From Bradyrhizobium sp. 132 (GTDB lineage Bacteria; Pseudomonadota; Alphaproteobacteria; Rhizobiales; Xanthobacteraceae), in assembly GCF_023074185.1 (NCBI RefSeq), contig NZ_JADPKY010000097.1, positions 62,001 to 126,000 on the forward strand: a stretch of 64,000 nucleotides of DNA, in the 5' to 3' direction. Under the pieces are notes generated by a model, which saw only the letters and a list, made by a program, of their open reading frames with translations, was not told where the DNA came from and did no database searches. Below, in pieces: positions 1-7,984 of the stretch. Every line of letters starts with the position of its first letter. Position 1 is the stretch's first letter. Both the position numbers and the translations under genes were made by a program.

Positions 1-465
1 GACCGGCGCCCATTTGATCACCGCGCCATGGCGTTCCCTGAGGAAATGCCAGGGCACGATGTTGGAGTGGTGCTCCATGATCGAGATGACGATCTCGTCG
101 CCGGCTTTGATATTGGGCTCGCCCCAGGACGAGGCGACGAGGTTGATCGCCTCGGTCGCGTTGCGGGTGAAAATCACTTCCTCAGTCCGGGGCGCATTGA
201 TGAACTGCGCCACCTTGGTGCGGCCGCCCTCGTAGGCCTCGGTCGCGGCGTTGGCGAGGTAATGCAGGCCGCGATGCACGTTGGCGTATTCGGAGGTATA
301 GGCCTGCGTCATGCGATCGAGGACGGCACTCGGCTTCTGCGCCGAGGCGGCGTTGTCGAGATAGACCAGCGGCTTGCCGTAGATCTGCATGGCCAGTGCC
401 GGAAAATCCTGGCGCACGCGCGCAACGTCATAGGCACCGTTCTTGACTGCGGGATGCGTGCTCAT
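1..465 (-). CDS. sufS: Cysteine desulfurase SufS, N-terminal part (gene runs off the left edge)
   Basis: The minus strand from the ATG at 465 encodes 155 residues that read as the N-terminal third of a group II (SufS-type) cysteine desulfurase. This PLP enzyme takes sulfur from L-cysteine for Fe-S cluster assembly. Visible family features are the YLDNAASAQKP segment, VHRGLHYLA, the FTRNATEAINLVA substrate-site region and the EHHSNIVPW motif. The catalytic lysine and cysteine would lie beyond base 1. The start codon overlaps the sufD stop (ATGA, 462-465), so the two genes are probably translationally coupled and this is the last visible gene of the suf operon. It belongs to a different subgroup from the desulfurase at 4207-5346. 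Confidence 0.93.
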   Translation of the reverse strand, partial: MSTHPAVKNGAYDVARVRQDFPALAMQIYGKPLVYLDNAASAQKPSAVLDRMTQAYTSEYANVHRGLHYLANAATEAYEGGRTKVAQFINAPRTEEVIFTRNATEAINLVASSWGEPNIKAGDEIVISIMEHHSNIVPWHFLRERHGAVIKWAPV

Positions 466-1775
466 TGGCGCCGCTCCAGCCAGCGCTCGGCAATGCCGAT
501 CACATGCTCGCGCAGATTATCATCGGCGATCTGCTCGATCGCCTCGCCGACGAAAGCCTGGATCAGCAGCGCCTGAGCCTGCTTCTCCGGCAGGCCGCGC
601 GCCTTCAGATAGAACAAGAGATTGTCGTCAAGCGCGCCGGCGGTGGCGCCGTGACCGCAGGAGACGTCGTCAGCGAAGATTTCGAGCTCGGGCTTGTTGT
701 CGGCTTCTGCCTCGTCCGAGAGCAGCAGCGCACGGATCATCATCTTGCCGTCGGTCTTCTGCGCATCGGGACGGACGATGATACGGCCCTGGAACACCGA
801 GTGCGCACGGTCGTCGATCACGGCGCGAAAAACTTCGCGGCTGAAGCAGTTCGGCACGGCATGGTCGACGACCAGCGTGGTGTCGCCATGTTCGGTCTTC
901 TGCAACAGGTTCACGCCGTTGACCGAGAGTTCGCTGCCCTCGCCCGCCAGCGTGATGAAGCCCTGGAGCCGGCTGACCGCAGCACCGGTGGTCATGTTGA
1001 AGAAATTGAGCTTTGTATTCGCGCCAACAGTGACGAATTGCGAGGTGATGTTCACCGCATCCGGTGAATCGTCCATCAGGCGGATATGCGCGAGGTCGGT
1101 GTTGTCGCCGACCGAGAGGATGACGGCATCGTTGACCTGGTAAGCCTTAGCGCCGGCCGCGACAAAGCTCTCGATGATGGTGGCACGAGCGCCCTTCCCG
1201 ACCGCGACCTGCGAGCGGGTGAACGTCGATGCCGAAGCAGCAGTCGCGATGTGAATGATCTGGATCGGCGCGGACAGCTGCGCGCCGTCGGCGATATCAA
1301 GCACGACACCGTCGGTCGCCATCGCCGCGTTCAGCGCGATCACCGCATCGGTGGCCGCGGTGTTCAACAGACCGGAATCCTTCTCCAGCGTCTCCCGCAA
1401 GGTCTTGAAGTCCACCTCGGAGGCGAGCGCCTTGACGTCGGAGAGATCGGCAGCGAACACGCCGTCGACCAGCACCAGCTTGCGGGCGCCGGCGATCGCA
1501 TGCGCTTTCACCGCGTCCGCGGCGCGCTTCAACGCAGCCGCATCGGGCGGAGCCGCAAGCGGAAGCACCTCGCCGACCAGCGCACGCAGATCGGTGTACT
1601 TCCATTCCTCGATCCGGCGGTGCGGCAGGCCGAGACGTTCATAGGTCTCGAACGCCTCGCGGCGCGCCGCGATCACAGAAGGCGAACCCGGCAGGCGGCC
1701 TTCGGCGCTGGCGAACAGATCGCTCACCGCACGGCCGTTTCCGGTCTTTGCCACAGCAACGTTCATCTCAAACAA
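462..1775 (-). CDS. sufD: Fe-S cluster assembly scaffold protein SufD
   Basis: This encodes 437 residues matching SufD, the partner of SufB and SufC in the SufBC2D scaffold that builds Fe-S clusters in the cytoplasm. The C-terminal half is the beta-helical SufBD core, with VVDHAVPNCFSREVFRAV and a conserved SVFQGRIIVRPDAQKTD segment. The end carries DDVSCGHGATAGALDD and the usual LLIQAFVGE helix. Length is normal for the family. The gene lies 3 nt downstream of sufC and overlaps sufS by 4 nt, so it sits in the middle of a tightly packed operon. Confidence 0.95.
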   Translation of the reverse strand: MFEMNVAVAKTGNGRAVSDLFASAEGRLPGSPSVIAARREAFETYERLGLPHRRIEEWKYTDLRALVGEVLPLAAPPDAAALKRAADAVKAHAIAGARKLVLVDGVFAADLSDVKALASEVDFKTLRETLEKDSGLLNTAATDAVIALNAAMATDGVVLDIADGAQLSAPIQIIHIATAASASTFTRSQVAVGKGARATIIESFVAAGAKAYQVNDAVILSVGDNTDLAHIRLMDDSPDAVNITSQFVTVGANTKLNFFNMTTGAAVSRLQGFITLAGEGSELSVNGVNLLQKTEHGDTTLVVDHAVPNCFSREVFRAVIDDRAHSVFQGRIIVRPDAQKTDGKMMIRALLLSDEAEADNKPELEIFADDVSCGHGATAGALDDNLLFYLKARGLPEKQAQALLIQAFVGEAIEQIADDNLREHVIGIAERWLERRQ

Positions 1776-1778
1776 TCC

Positions 1779-2531
1779 TTACGCGGCGTCCTCGAACTGG
1801 GCGTAGCCGGACGCTTCCAGCTCCAGCGCCAGTTCCTTGCCGCCGCTCTTCACGACACGGCCATTCGACATCACGTGCACGACGTCGGGCACGATGTAGT
1901 TCAGCAGCCGCTGATAATGGGTGATGACGACCATCGCGCGCTTGGGGGAGTGCAGCGCGTTGACGCCGTCGGCTGCGATGCGCAGCGCGTCGATGTCGAG
2001 GCCTGAATCCATCTCGTCGAGGATGCACAGGCTCGGCTCGAACAGCGCCATCTGCAGCACCTCGTTGCGCTTCTTCTCGCCGCCGGAGAAGCCGACATTG
2101 ACGCCGCGCTTGAGCATGTCCTGCGGGATGTTGAGCGACTTCGAGACTTCGCGAACCTTCTTCAAGAAGTCAGGCGTCGAATATTCGCTCTCGCCGCGCG
2201 CCTTGCGCTGCGCATTCAGCGCGGTGCGCAGGAAATTCATGGTGGAGACGCCGGGAATCTCGACCGGATACTGGAACGCCAGGAACACGCCCTTGGCGGC
2301 GCGCTCGTTGGGGGCCATCGCGAGCAGGTCTTCGCCCTTGAACAGGATCTCGCCGTCGGTGACCTCGTAACCGGGCTTGCCGGCGATGACGTGGGACAGC
2401 GTCGACTTGCCGGAGCCGTTCGGCCCCATGATCGCGTGGATCTCGCCCTCGTTCACGGTCAGCGTCAGCCCGTGGAGGATCTCACGCTCCTCGACACGAA
2501 CCTTGAGGTCTTTCACTTCAAGCAAAGCCAT
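1779..2531 (-). CDS. sufC: Fe-S cluster assembly ATPase SufC
   Basis: A 250-residue ABC-type ATPase that powers the SufBC2D scaffold. The Walker A motif GPNGSGKS lies at residues 36-43, the ABC signature is FSGGEKKR, and Walker B with the catalytic glutamate is CILDEMDSGLD. The H-loop histidine is in VVITHYQRLL. The reading frame stays open far upstream, inside sufB on another frame. The ATG at 2531 gives the conserved MALLEVKDLKV start and was chosen over the in-frame ATG 30 nt upstream. The gene sits 62 nt after sufB and 3 nt before sufD. Confidence 0.96.
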   Translation of the reverse strand: MALLEVKDLKVRVEEREILHGLTLTVNEGEIHAIMGPNGSGKSTLSHVIAGKPGYEVTDGEILFKGEDLLAMAPNERAAKGVFLAFQYPVEIPGVSTMNFLRTALNAQRKARGESEYSTPDFLKKVREVSKSLNIPQDMLKRGVNVGFSGGEKKRNEVLQMALFEPSLCILDEMDSGLDIDALRIAADGVNALHSPKRAMVVITHYQRLLNYIVPDVVHVMSNGRVVKSGGKELALELEASGYAQFEDAA

Positions 2532-2593
2532 CTTGGTGTCCAGTTTATTCAAATGATGCATAGGGCGCGCGATGCGCACCGCGAGGGTCGGAG

Positions 2594-4090
2594 TTAGCCG
2601 ACCGATCCTTCGAGCGAGATCGAGATCAGCTTCTGCGCTTCCACCGCGAATTCCATCGGCAGCTGCTGAAGCACGTCCTTGACGAAACCGTTGACGACGA
2701 GGCCAACCGCCTCCTCCTGCGTGAGGCCGCGCTGGATGCAATAGAACAGCACGTCCTCGGAGATCTTCGATGTGGTGGCCTCGTGCTCGAACGTCGCCGA
2801 CGAGTTCTTGGCTTCGATATACGGCACGGTGTGCGCGCCGCATTTGTCGCCGATCAGCAGGGAATCGCAGGCCGTGAAGTTGCGCGCGCCGGTCGCCTTG
2901 CGATGCGCCGTGACGAGCCCACGATAGGTGTTCTGCGACTTGCCGGCGGCGATGCCCTTGGAGATGATCCGGCTCGACGTGTTCTTGCCGAGGTGGATCA
3001 TCTTGGTGCCGGAGTCGACCTGCTGATAACCGTTGGAGATCGCGATCGAATAGAATTCGCCGCTGGAATTGTCGCCGCGCAGAATGCAGCTTGGATACTT
3101 CCAGGTGATCGCGGATCCGGTCTCGACCTGAGTCCAGGAAATCTTGGAGCGGTCGCCGCGGCAGTCGCCACGCTTGGTGACGAAATTGTAGATGCCGCCC
3201 TTGCCTTCCGAATTGCCGGGATACCAGTTCTGCACCGTCGAATATTTGATCTCGGCGTCGTCGTGCGTGACGAGCTCGACCACGGCGGCGTGCAACTGGT
3301 TCTCGTCGCGCTGCGGCGCGGTGCAGCCCTCGAGGTAGGAGACGTAGGAGCCCTTGTCGGCGATGATCAGCGTGCGCTCGAACTGGCCGGTGTTGCGCTC
3401 GTTGATGCGGAAGTAAGTGGACAGCTCCATCGGGCAACGGACGCCCGGCGGCACATAGACGAACGAGCCGTCCGAAAACACCGCCGAGTTCAGCGTCGCG
3501 TAGAAATTGTCCGACGTCGGCACCACGGAGCCGAGATATTTCTGCACCAGCTCGGGATGCTCGCGGATCGCCTCCGAGATCGGCATGAAGATCACGCCGG
3601 CCTTCTTCAGCTCAGCCTGGAACGTAGTCGCAACCGACACCGAATCGAAGACCGCGTCGACCGCGATCTTGCGCCTGTTAGGATCCTGATCGCCGGGCTT
3701 GGGCTCGACGCCTTCGAGCATCGCGACTTCACGCAGGGGAATGCCGAGCTTCTCGTAGGTCTTCAGAATCTCCGGATCGATCTCGTCGAGCGAACTGATC
3801 GTCTTCTTCGGCTTCGGCGCCGAATAGTAATAGAGGTCCTGGAAGTCGATCTTGGGATAGTCGACGCGCGCCCAGGTCGGCTCGGTCATGGTCAGCCAGC
3901 GCCGATAGGCCTCAAGCCGCCACTGGAGCATCCAGGCGGGTTCGTTCTTCTTCTCGGAGATGAACTTGACGGTCTCTTCCGACAGCCCCTTTGGGGCCTT
4001 GTCGGACTCGATCAGGGTCTCAAACCCATAACGATACTGATCGACGTCGATGCGCTTCACGCGCTCGACCGTCTCTTGCACGGCTGGCAT
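2594..4090 (-). CDS. sufB: Fe-S cluster assembly scaffold protein SufB
   Basis: A 498-residue SufB, the scaffold subunit on which SufBC2D assembles nascent Fe-S clusters. It shows the family landmarks YYSAPKPKK near the N-terminus, the long beta-helical core with GGIYNFVTKRG and SCILRGDNSSGEFYS, and the C-terminal EHEATTSKISEDVLFYC stretch. The ATG at 4090 was preferred to one 24 nt upstream because GGAGGATAGA directly precedes it, a strong ribosome-binding site. A 116-nt gap separates it from the upstream desulfurase gene and holds a candidate iron-responsive operator, so sufB may have its own promoter. Confidence 0.96.
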   Translation of the reverse strand: MPAVQETVERVKRIDVDQYRYGFETLIESDKAPKGLSEETVKFISEKKNEPAWMLQWRLEAYRRWLTMTEPTWARVDYPKIDFQDLYYYSAPKPKKTISSLDEIDPEILKTYEKLGIPLREVAMLEGVEPKPGDQDPNRRKIAVDAVFDSVSVATTFQAELKKAGVIFMPISEAIREHPELVQKYLGSVVPTSDNFYATLNSAVFSDGSFVYVPPGVRCPMELSTYFRINERNTGQFERTLIIADKGSYVSYLEGCTAPQRDENQLHAAVVELVTHDDAEIKYSTVQNWYPGNSEGKGGIYNFVTKRGDCRGDRSKISWTQVETGSAITWKYPSCILRGDNSSGEFYSIAISNGYQQVDSGTKMIHLGKNTSSRIISKGIAAGKSQNTYRGLVTAHRKATGARNFTACDSLLIGDKCGAHTVPYIEAKNSSATFEHEATTSKISEDVLFYCIQRGLTQEEAVGLVVNGFVKDVLQQLPMEFAVEAQKLISISLEGSVG

Positions 4091-4176
4091 TCTATCCTCC
4101 GCTCGCGGTTTCAAGGACCGCGGTGGATCATCAAACTCGGACGACTATTACGATGTTTCTTGGCGAGACGCACGCG

Positions 4177-4192
4177 CTTAGAACCATTCAAG
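4177..4192. promoter_or_regulatory. Candidate iron control element (Irr box) upstream of sufB
   Basis: The segment CTTAGAACCATTCAAG matches 10 of 12 fixed positions of TTAGAA-N3-TTCTAA, the iron control element bound by Irr in Rhizobiales. It lies 87 nt upstream of the sufB start in the only sizeable gap of the operon. Irr or RirA control of suf genes is established in this order. The right half-site is imperfect, so this is a candidate only. Confidence 0.42.
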
Positions 4193-4206
4193 CCGTGTTT
4201 CGTCGC

Positions 4207-5346
4207 TTATCCCTTAAGTAGGGTATTGCCGAGCTTTCGCCAAGCCTCTAACGCCCTGTTGATGTCATCCGGTCCCGTAGACCAGCCCAGACTGAGACGC
4301 ACCGCTCCCTGGGCGACGGCAGCATCATACCCCATTGCCGACAGCACGTGAGACGGCTGCACCTTGCCCGAGGAACAGGCTGAGCCCGAGGATACCGCCA
4401 CGCCTTCCAGGTCGAAGCCGATCACCGCGGTCTCGGCCTTCAGGCCGGGGGCCGTGAAGAGAACGGTATTTGGCAGCCGCTCAACGTCGTTCGAGAAGAC
4501 GATCGCGCCCGCGACCCTGCGGATGCCAGCTTCCAAGCGATCCCTGAGGGTTGCCATCCGCTCCGCATCCTCCGGCAAAGCCTGAAGGGCGATCCTCACC
4601 GCTGCCCCGAAGCCGGCAATGCCAGCAACATTTTCGGTTCCCGCGCGCCGGTTCAGCTCCTGCCCGCCGCCCCGCAGCACCGGCTCAAGTCCGGCCACAC
4701 CCTCGGCCACGACCAGCGCACCGACGCCCTGGGGGCCGCTGATCTTGTGCGCAGAAAAGGTCGCAAGGTCTGCGCCCATAGCCTTGATATCAAAAGGGAT
4801 TTTTCCAAGCGCCTGGATTGCATCGACATGCAGGAGGCCCCTCGCCTCGTGAGCGATCGCCGCGGCCTCGGCGGCCGGCTGGAGCGCGCCCGTCTCGTTG
4901 TTGGCCGCCATGATGGAAACCAGCGCCGGCGGGCCGTCGCTGAGCAGCGCCTTCAAATGGTCGAGGTCGATCACGCCGGACCGCGTGACCCGGACCTGAC
5001 CGATCTCATCGGCCGGGAACCGTCCGCCTGCCAGCACCGAAGCATGTTCTATGGCCGAGACCAGCAGGCGCTCGACAGGCCGGCCAGACGGCCCCCGCAG
5101 GCCCGGCGATAGCGCCAGCGCGTTGGCTTCGGTTCCCGCGGAGGTGAAGACGACGTTCCGCGGCAGCGCACCTACGGCAGCCGCAAGCGTGGCACGCGCA
5201 TCCTCAACCAACCGCCGCGCCTCCCGCCCCTCGGCATGGACCGAAGATGGATTGCCGATCAGTTCGTAGGCTGCGAGCATTGCGCTTCGCGCCTCTGCGC
5301 GGAGCGGCGTGGTCGCATTCCAGTCGAGGTAAATACGGCTCGGCAT
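4207..5346 (-). CDS. Cysteine desulfurase, IscS/NifS group
   Basis: A 379-residue PLP-dependent cysteine desulfurase of the IscS/NifS (group I) type. The sequence begins IYLDWNATTPLR. It contains TSAGTEANALAL, the PLP lysine motif SAHKISGPQG, and the active-site cysteine loop SSGSACSSGK near the C-terminus. It is the first gene before sufBCD and probably supplies sulfur to the scaffold. The second desulfurase, SufS, lies after sufD. This two-desulfurase arrangement is typical of rhizobial suf loci. It could equally serve tRNA thiolation or other sulfur transfers. Confidence 0.93.
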   Translation of the reverse strand: MPSRIYLDWNATTPLRAEARSAMLAAYELIGNPSSVHAEGREARRLVEDARATLAAAVGALPRNVVFTSAGTEANALALSPGLRGPSGRPVERLLVSAIEHASVLAGGRFPADEIGQVRVTRSGVIDLDHLKALLSDGPPALVSIMAANNETGALQPAAEAAAIAHEARGLLHVDAIQALGKIPFDIKAMGADLATFSAHKISGPQGVGALVVAEGVAGLEPVLRGGGQELNRRAGTENVAGIAGFGAAVRIALQALPEDAERMATLRDRLEAGIRRVAGAIVFSNDVERLPNTVLFTAPGLKAETAVIGFDLEGVAVSSGSACSSGKVQPSHVLSAMGYDAAVAQGAVRLSLGWSTGPDDINRALEAWRKLGNTLLKG

Positions 5347-5690
5347 GAAGTATTATGTTACCATGCGGGTGGTTGCTTCGCCCGCGCTGGTACCCGACAT
5401 GGGGCCCCATGGCGCACTTGGCAATCTCGATTTCGAATCCCCATCGCGCGATGGCGCCGCCATGACGCGCTAACACCTTGAGCTCATTGGGCGATGTTCA
5501 AGATGCTTGCTTTTTGACCCTCGCCTCATGCTAGAACGCGCGCGTCAGTTCACCGCGCGCCGCTCGCGCATCATCCGAGGGCGCCCCGCTCCATACTTCC
5601 ATTCGCGCTTCCGTCGGCGTCGCTGCCGATGAGGCTACAATCGGTTGATTGCTGAAGAGCGTCTTCAAGAGATCAATCAAGAGATCATCC
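5347..5690. other. Divergent intergenic region without a convincing gene
   Basis: These 344 nt separate the minus-strand desulfurase from the plus-strand hydrolase and should hold both promoters. A short minus-strand frame overlapping the desulfurase start (5204-5476) has no recognisable content. I see no clear RNA gene, repeat or strong operator here. Confidence 0.6.
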
Positions 5691-6338
5691 ATGCCCGAAG
5701 TTATTTTCACCGGCCCGGCTGGCCGTCTCGAAGGCCGCTATCATCCGGCCAAGCAGAAGAACGCGCCGATCGCGATGGTCCTGCATCCGCACCCGCAGTT
5801 TCACGGCACGATGAATCATCAGATCATCTACCAGTGCTACTACGCGTTCGCGCATCGCGGCTTCTCGGTGCTGCGCTTCAACTTCCGTGGCGTCGGCCGC
5901 AGCCAGGGCTCGTTCGACCACGGCACCGGCGAGTTGTCGGATGCGGCCGCCGCGCTCGACTGGGCGCAGACCATCAATCCCGAAGCGCGCGCCTGCTGGG
6001 TTGCCGGCTTCTCCTTCGGCGCCTGGATCGGTATGCAGCTGCTGATGCGCCGCCCCGAGGTCGAGGGCTTCATCTCGATCGCGCCGCCTGCCAACCTCTA
6101 CGACTTCTCGTTCCTCGCGCCCTGCCCGTCCTCGGGCCTGATCGTGCATGGCGAGAAGGACGCGGTGGTTCCGCCCAAGGACGTCAACACGCTGGTTGAG
6201 AAGCTGAAGACGCAGAAGGGCATCGTGATCGACCAGCAGGTCATTCCCGGCGCCAACCATTTCTTCGACGCCAAGCTCGAGCCGCTGATGGAAACCATCA
6301 CGGCCTATCTCGACATGCGCCTCGCCAACGTGCGCTGA
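5691..6338 (+). CDS. Alpha/beta hydrolase (COG2945-like)
   Basis: A 215-residue single-domain alpha/beta hydrolase. The nucleophile elbow is GFSFGAW (GxSxG). The acid is probably the aspartate in HGEKDAVVP, and the catalytic histidine lies in PGANHFF near the C-terminus. An HPHPQFHGTMNH oxyanion-side motif is typical of the small COG2945 hydrolases. There is no signal peptide, so it is cytoplasmic, and the substrate is unknown. The ATG at 5691 gives the usual start; an upstream in-frame start at 5649 would add 14 atypical basic residues. The DUF1697 gene follows after 8 nt and is probably co-transcribed. Confidence 0.85.
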   Translation: MPEVIFTGPAGRLEGRYHPAKQKNAPIAMVLHPHPQFHGTMNHQIIYQCYYAFAHRGFSVLRFNFRGVGRSQGSFDHGTGELSDAAAALDWAQTINPEARACWVAGFSFGAWIGMQLLMRRPEVEGFISIAPPANLYDFSFLAPCPSSGLIVHGEKDAVVPPKDVNTLVEKLKTQKGIVIDQQVIPGANHFFDAKLEPLMETITAYLDMRLANVR

Positions 6339-6346
6339 GGCCTCAA

Positions 6347-6859
6347 ATGGGCTCGTTCCTCGCCCTGCTGCGTGCCGTGAATGTCGGCGGCACCGGCAAG
6401 CTGCCGATGAGCGAGCTCAAGACGATGTGTGAGGAGCTCGGCTTCGACGCCGTACGCACCTACATCGCCAGCGGCAACGTAGTTTTTAACAGCCGCAAAT
6501 CGGAATCCGCGATCAAGGCCGCGCTGGAAAGGCGACTGCACGCCTACGCCGGCGCGCCGATCGGCGTCCTCGTGCGCAGCGGCGCCGAGATGGCAGAGGT
6601 CGCTGCTCAAAATCCGTTTCCGAAAATGGCGCCTAACCGCACGGTCGCGATCTTTCTCGACAAGGCGCCGCCCGCAGATACGCTCGCCGGCGTTCGCGGT
6701 CAGAAGGATGAAGAGGTCAAGCTCGGCCGCCGCGAGATCTATGTGCACTATGGCGATGGCATGGCGTCGTCAAAACTCGTCATCCCCGCCGCGAAGACCG
6801 GCACAGCGCGCAACATGAACACGATCGCAACGCTGGCGAAGATGGCCGCGGAGCTGTGA
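6347..6859 (+). CDS. DUF1697 family protein
   Basis: A 170-residue protein that matches DUF1697 along its whole length. It has the start FLALLRAVNVGGTGKLPMSEL, the YIASGNVVF segment and a C-terminal KTGTARNMNTI motif. Family members are small cytoplasmic proteins of unknown function, often annotated only by domain. It starts 8 nt after the hydrolase, and its stop is 4 nt from the end of the convergent SMR transporter gene. Confidence 0.88.
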   Translation: MGSFLALLRAVNVGGTGKLPMSELKTMCEELGFDAVRTYIASGNVVFNSRKSESAIKAALERRLHAYAGAPIGVLVRSGAEMAEVAAQNPFPKMAPNRTVAIFLDKAPPADTLAGVRGQKDEEVKLGRREIYVHYGDGMASSKLVIPAAKTGTARNMNTIATLAKMAAEL

Positions 6860-6863
6860 CGGC

Positions 6864-7187
6864 TCAAGCCAGCTTGAGCGCGACGATTCCCATCAAGACG
6901 AGCGCGATGCCCGCAAGCTTCATCGCGCTCAAGGTCTCGCCGAACAGCACTACGCCCATGATAAAGGTGCCGGCTGCGCCGATGCCGGTCCAGACCGAAT
7001 AGGCGACGCCGACCTCGAGCACCTTCAGGGCGCGCCCGAGCAGGACAACGAAGGCTGCGAGCAGCACGAGCGAGACGATGCTCCAGCCAACGCGCGTGTA
7101 GCCCTCCGCATATTTCATCGAGATCGCCCAGCCGACGTCCAGCACGCCGGCGATTACCAGTATGAGCCATGCCAATGACGATGACAT
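6864..7187 (-). CDS. Small multidrug resistance (SMR/SugE-Gdx-like) transporter
   Basis: A 107-residue protein with four predicted membrane helices, the size of SugE/Gdx guanidinium or quaternary-ammonium exporters. It keeps the family segments AYSVWTGIGA and LFGETLS. The essential glutamate of helix 1 (GLLEVVWA in Escherichia coli SugE) is aspartate here: GVLDVGWA, with the GAC codon at 7137-7139. The ATG at 7187 gives the normal N-terminus; a longer frame from 7289 overlaps the neighbouring glutathione transferase gene and lacks homology. It could be a drug exporter rather than a guanidinium exporter. Confidence 0.88.
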   Translation of the reverse strand: MSSSLAWLILVIAGVLDVGWAISMKYAEGYTRVGWSIVSLVLLAAFVVLLGRALKVLEVGVAYSVWTGIGAAGTFIMGVVLFGETLSAMKLAGIALVLMGIVALKLA

Positions 7188-7197
7188 CGGCGTGCGC

Positions 7198-7875
7198 TCA
7201 GGCCGCAAGCTTGAGCAGATGCGCATCATGACGCACGAGGAAGGCGCGCAGCAATTGCGGATAGTCCGCGCCGACCGCGGTGCGAACACTCGGACGGCTC
7301 GCCAGCGCGGCGCGCCACGCCCTCACCTTCGGCAGATCCTTGAAGATGCCGAGTTCGGTCAGCTCATCGAACACGTCGAAATAACGGAAGACAGGTGCGA
7401 ACACCGCATCGACGAGGCTGAACGCATTGCCGGCGAAGAACGGGCCTGCGCCTAGCGCAGCCTCGACACGCGCGAACTTTGTCACGAGCGCCTGGCGCTT
7501 GGCTTCGAATGTTGCCGGATCGGTCGTCGTCTCCAAACCCCAGAGGTCACCGAGGGTCGCTGAACCGAACTCCATCCACGCACGATGCTCAGCGCGCGTC
7601 AGTGCCTCCGCCGGATGCAACGCGACGCCGCCTTGCGTCTCCTCGATGTACTCGCAGATCACATTGCTTTCGAACAGCGCGACCTCGCCCTTGTCGGTCG
7701 TCACCACCAGCACCGGCACCTTGCCGAGCGGCGACAGCTTCGAGAACCAGTCGGGCTTGTTGGCGAGATCGATATCGACCCGCTCGAACGGCACGCCCTT
7801 CTCTTTCAGCGCAATCACCGCGCGCTGCACGTAGGGACAAAGCGTGTGGCTGATCAGTTTGAGCGAAGCGGTCAC
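7198..7875 (-). CDS. Glutathione S-transferase family protein
   Basis: A 225-residue two-domain glutathione transferase. An N-terminal thioredoxin-like domain carries CPYVQRAVIAL, the cis-proline in GKVPVL, and FESNVICEYIEE for glutathione binding. A helical C-terminal domain follows. I chose the GTG at 7875 rather than the ATG at 7908. The ATG lies inside a perfect 12-bp palindrome that looks like an operator, whereas the GTG has a GGGG element upstream and yields the conserved start TASLKLISHTLCPY. The cysteine at the active site suggests an omega/beta-like or thiol-transfer enzyme. The substrate is unknown. Confidence 0.85.
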   Translation of the reverse strand: MTASLKLISHTLCPYVQRAVIALKEKGVPFERVDIDLANKPDWFSKLSPLGKVPVLVVTTDKGEVALFESNVICEYIEETQGGVALHPAEALTRAEHRAWMEFGSATLGDLWGLETTTDPATFEAKRQALVTKFARVEAALGAGPFFAGNAFSLVDAVFAPVFRYFDVFDELTELGIFKDLPKVRAWRAALASRPSVRTAVGADYPQLLRAFLVRHDAHLLKLAA

Positions 7876-7896
7876 GGCAAGAACCCCGGCACTTGG

Positions 7897-7957
7897 ATGC
7901 AATTGCATGCAAAGATAGATGCATTTGCATGCACCGTCAAGTTCAATGCATTTGCAT
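7897..7957. promoter_or_regulatory. Three operator-like near-palindromes upstream of the glutathione transferase
   Basis: The 12-mers ATGCAATTGCAT (7897-7908, a perfect palindrome), ATGCATTTGCAT (7919-7930) and ATGCATTTGCAT (7946-7957) lie 22 and 27 bp apart. They occupy the promoter of the minus-strand glutathione transferase gene. Repeated palindromes of this size are typical of dimeric winged-helix repressors such as MarR-type regulators. No such regulator is encoded next door. Confidence 0.6.
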
Positions 7958-7984
7958 CAACCGGCATGATCCCGGGCTTGGACC

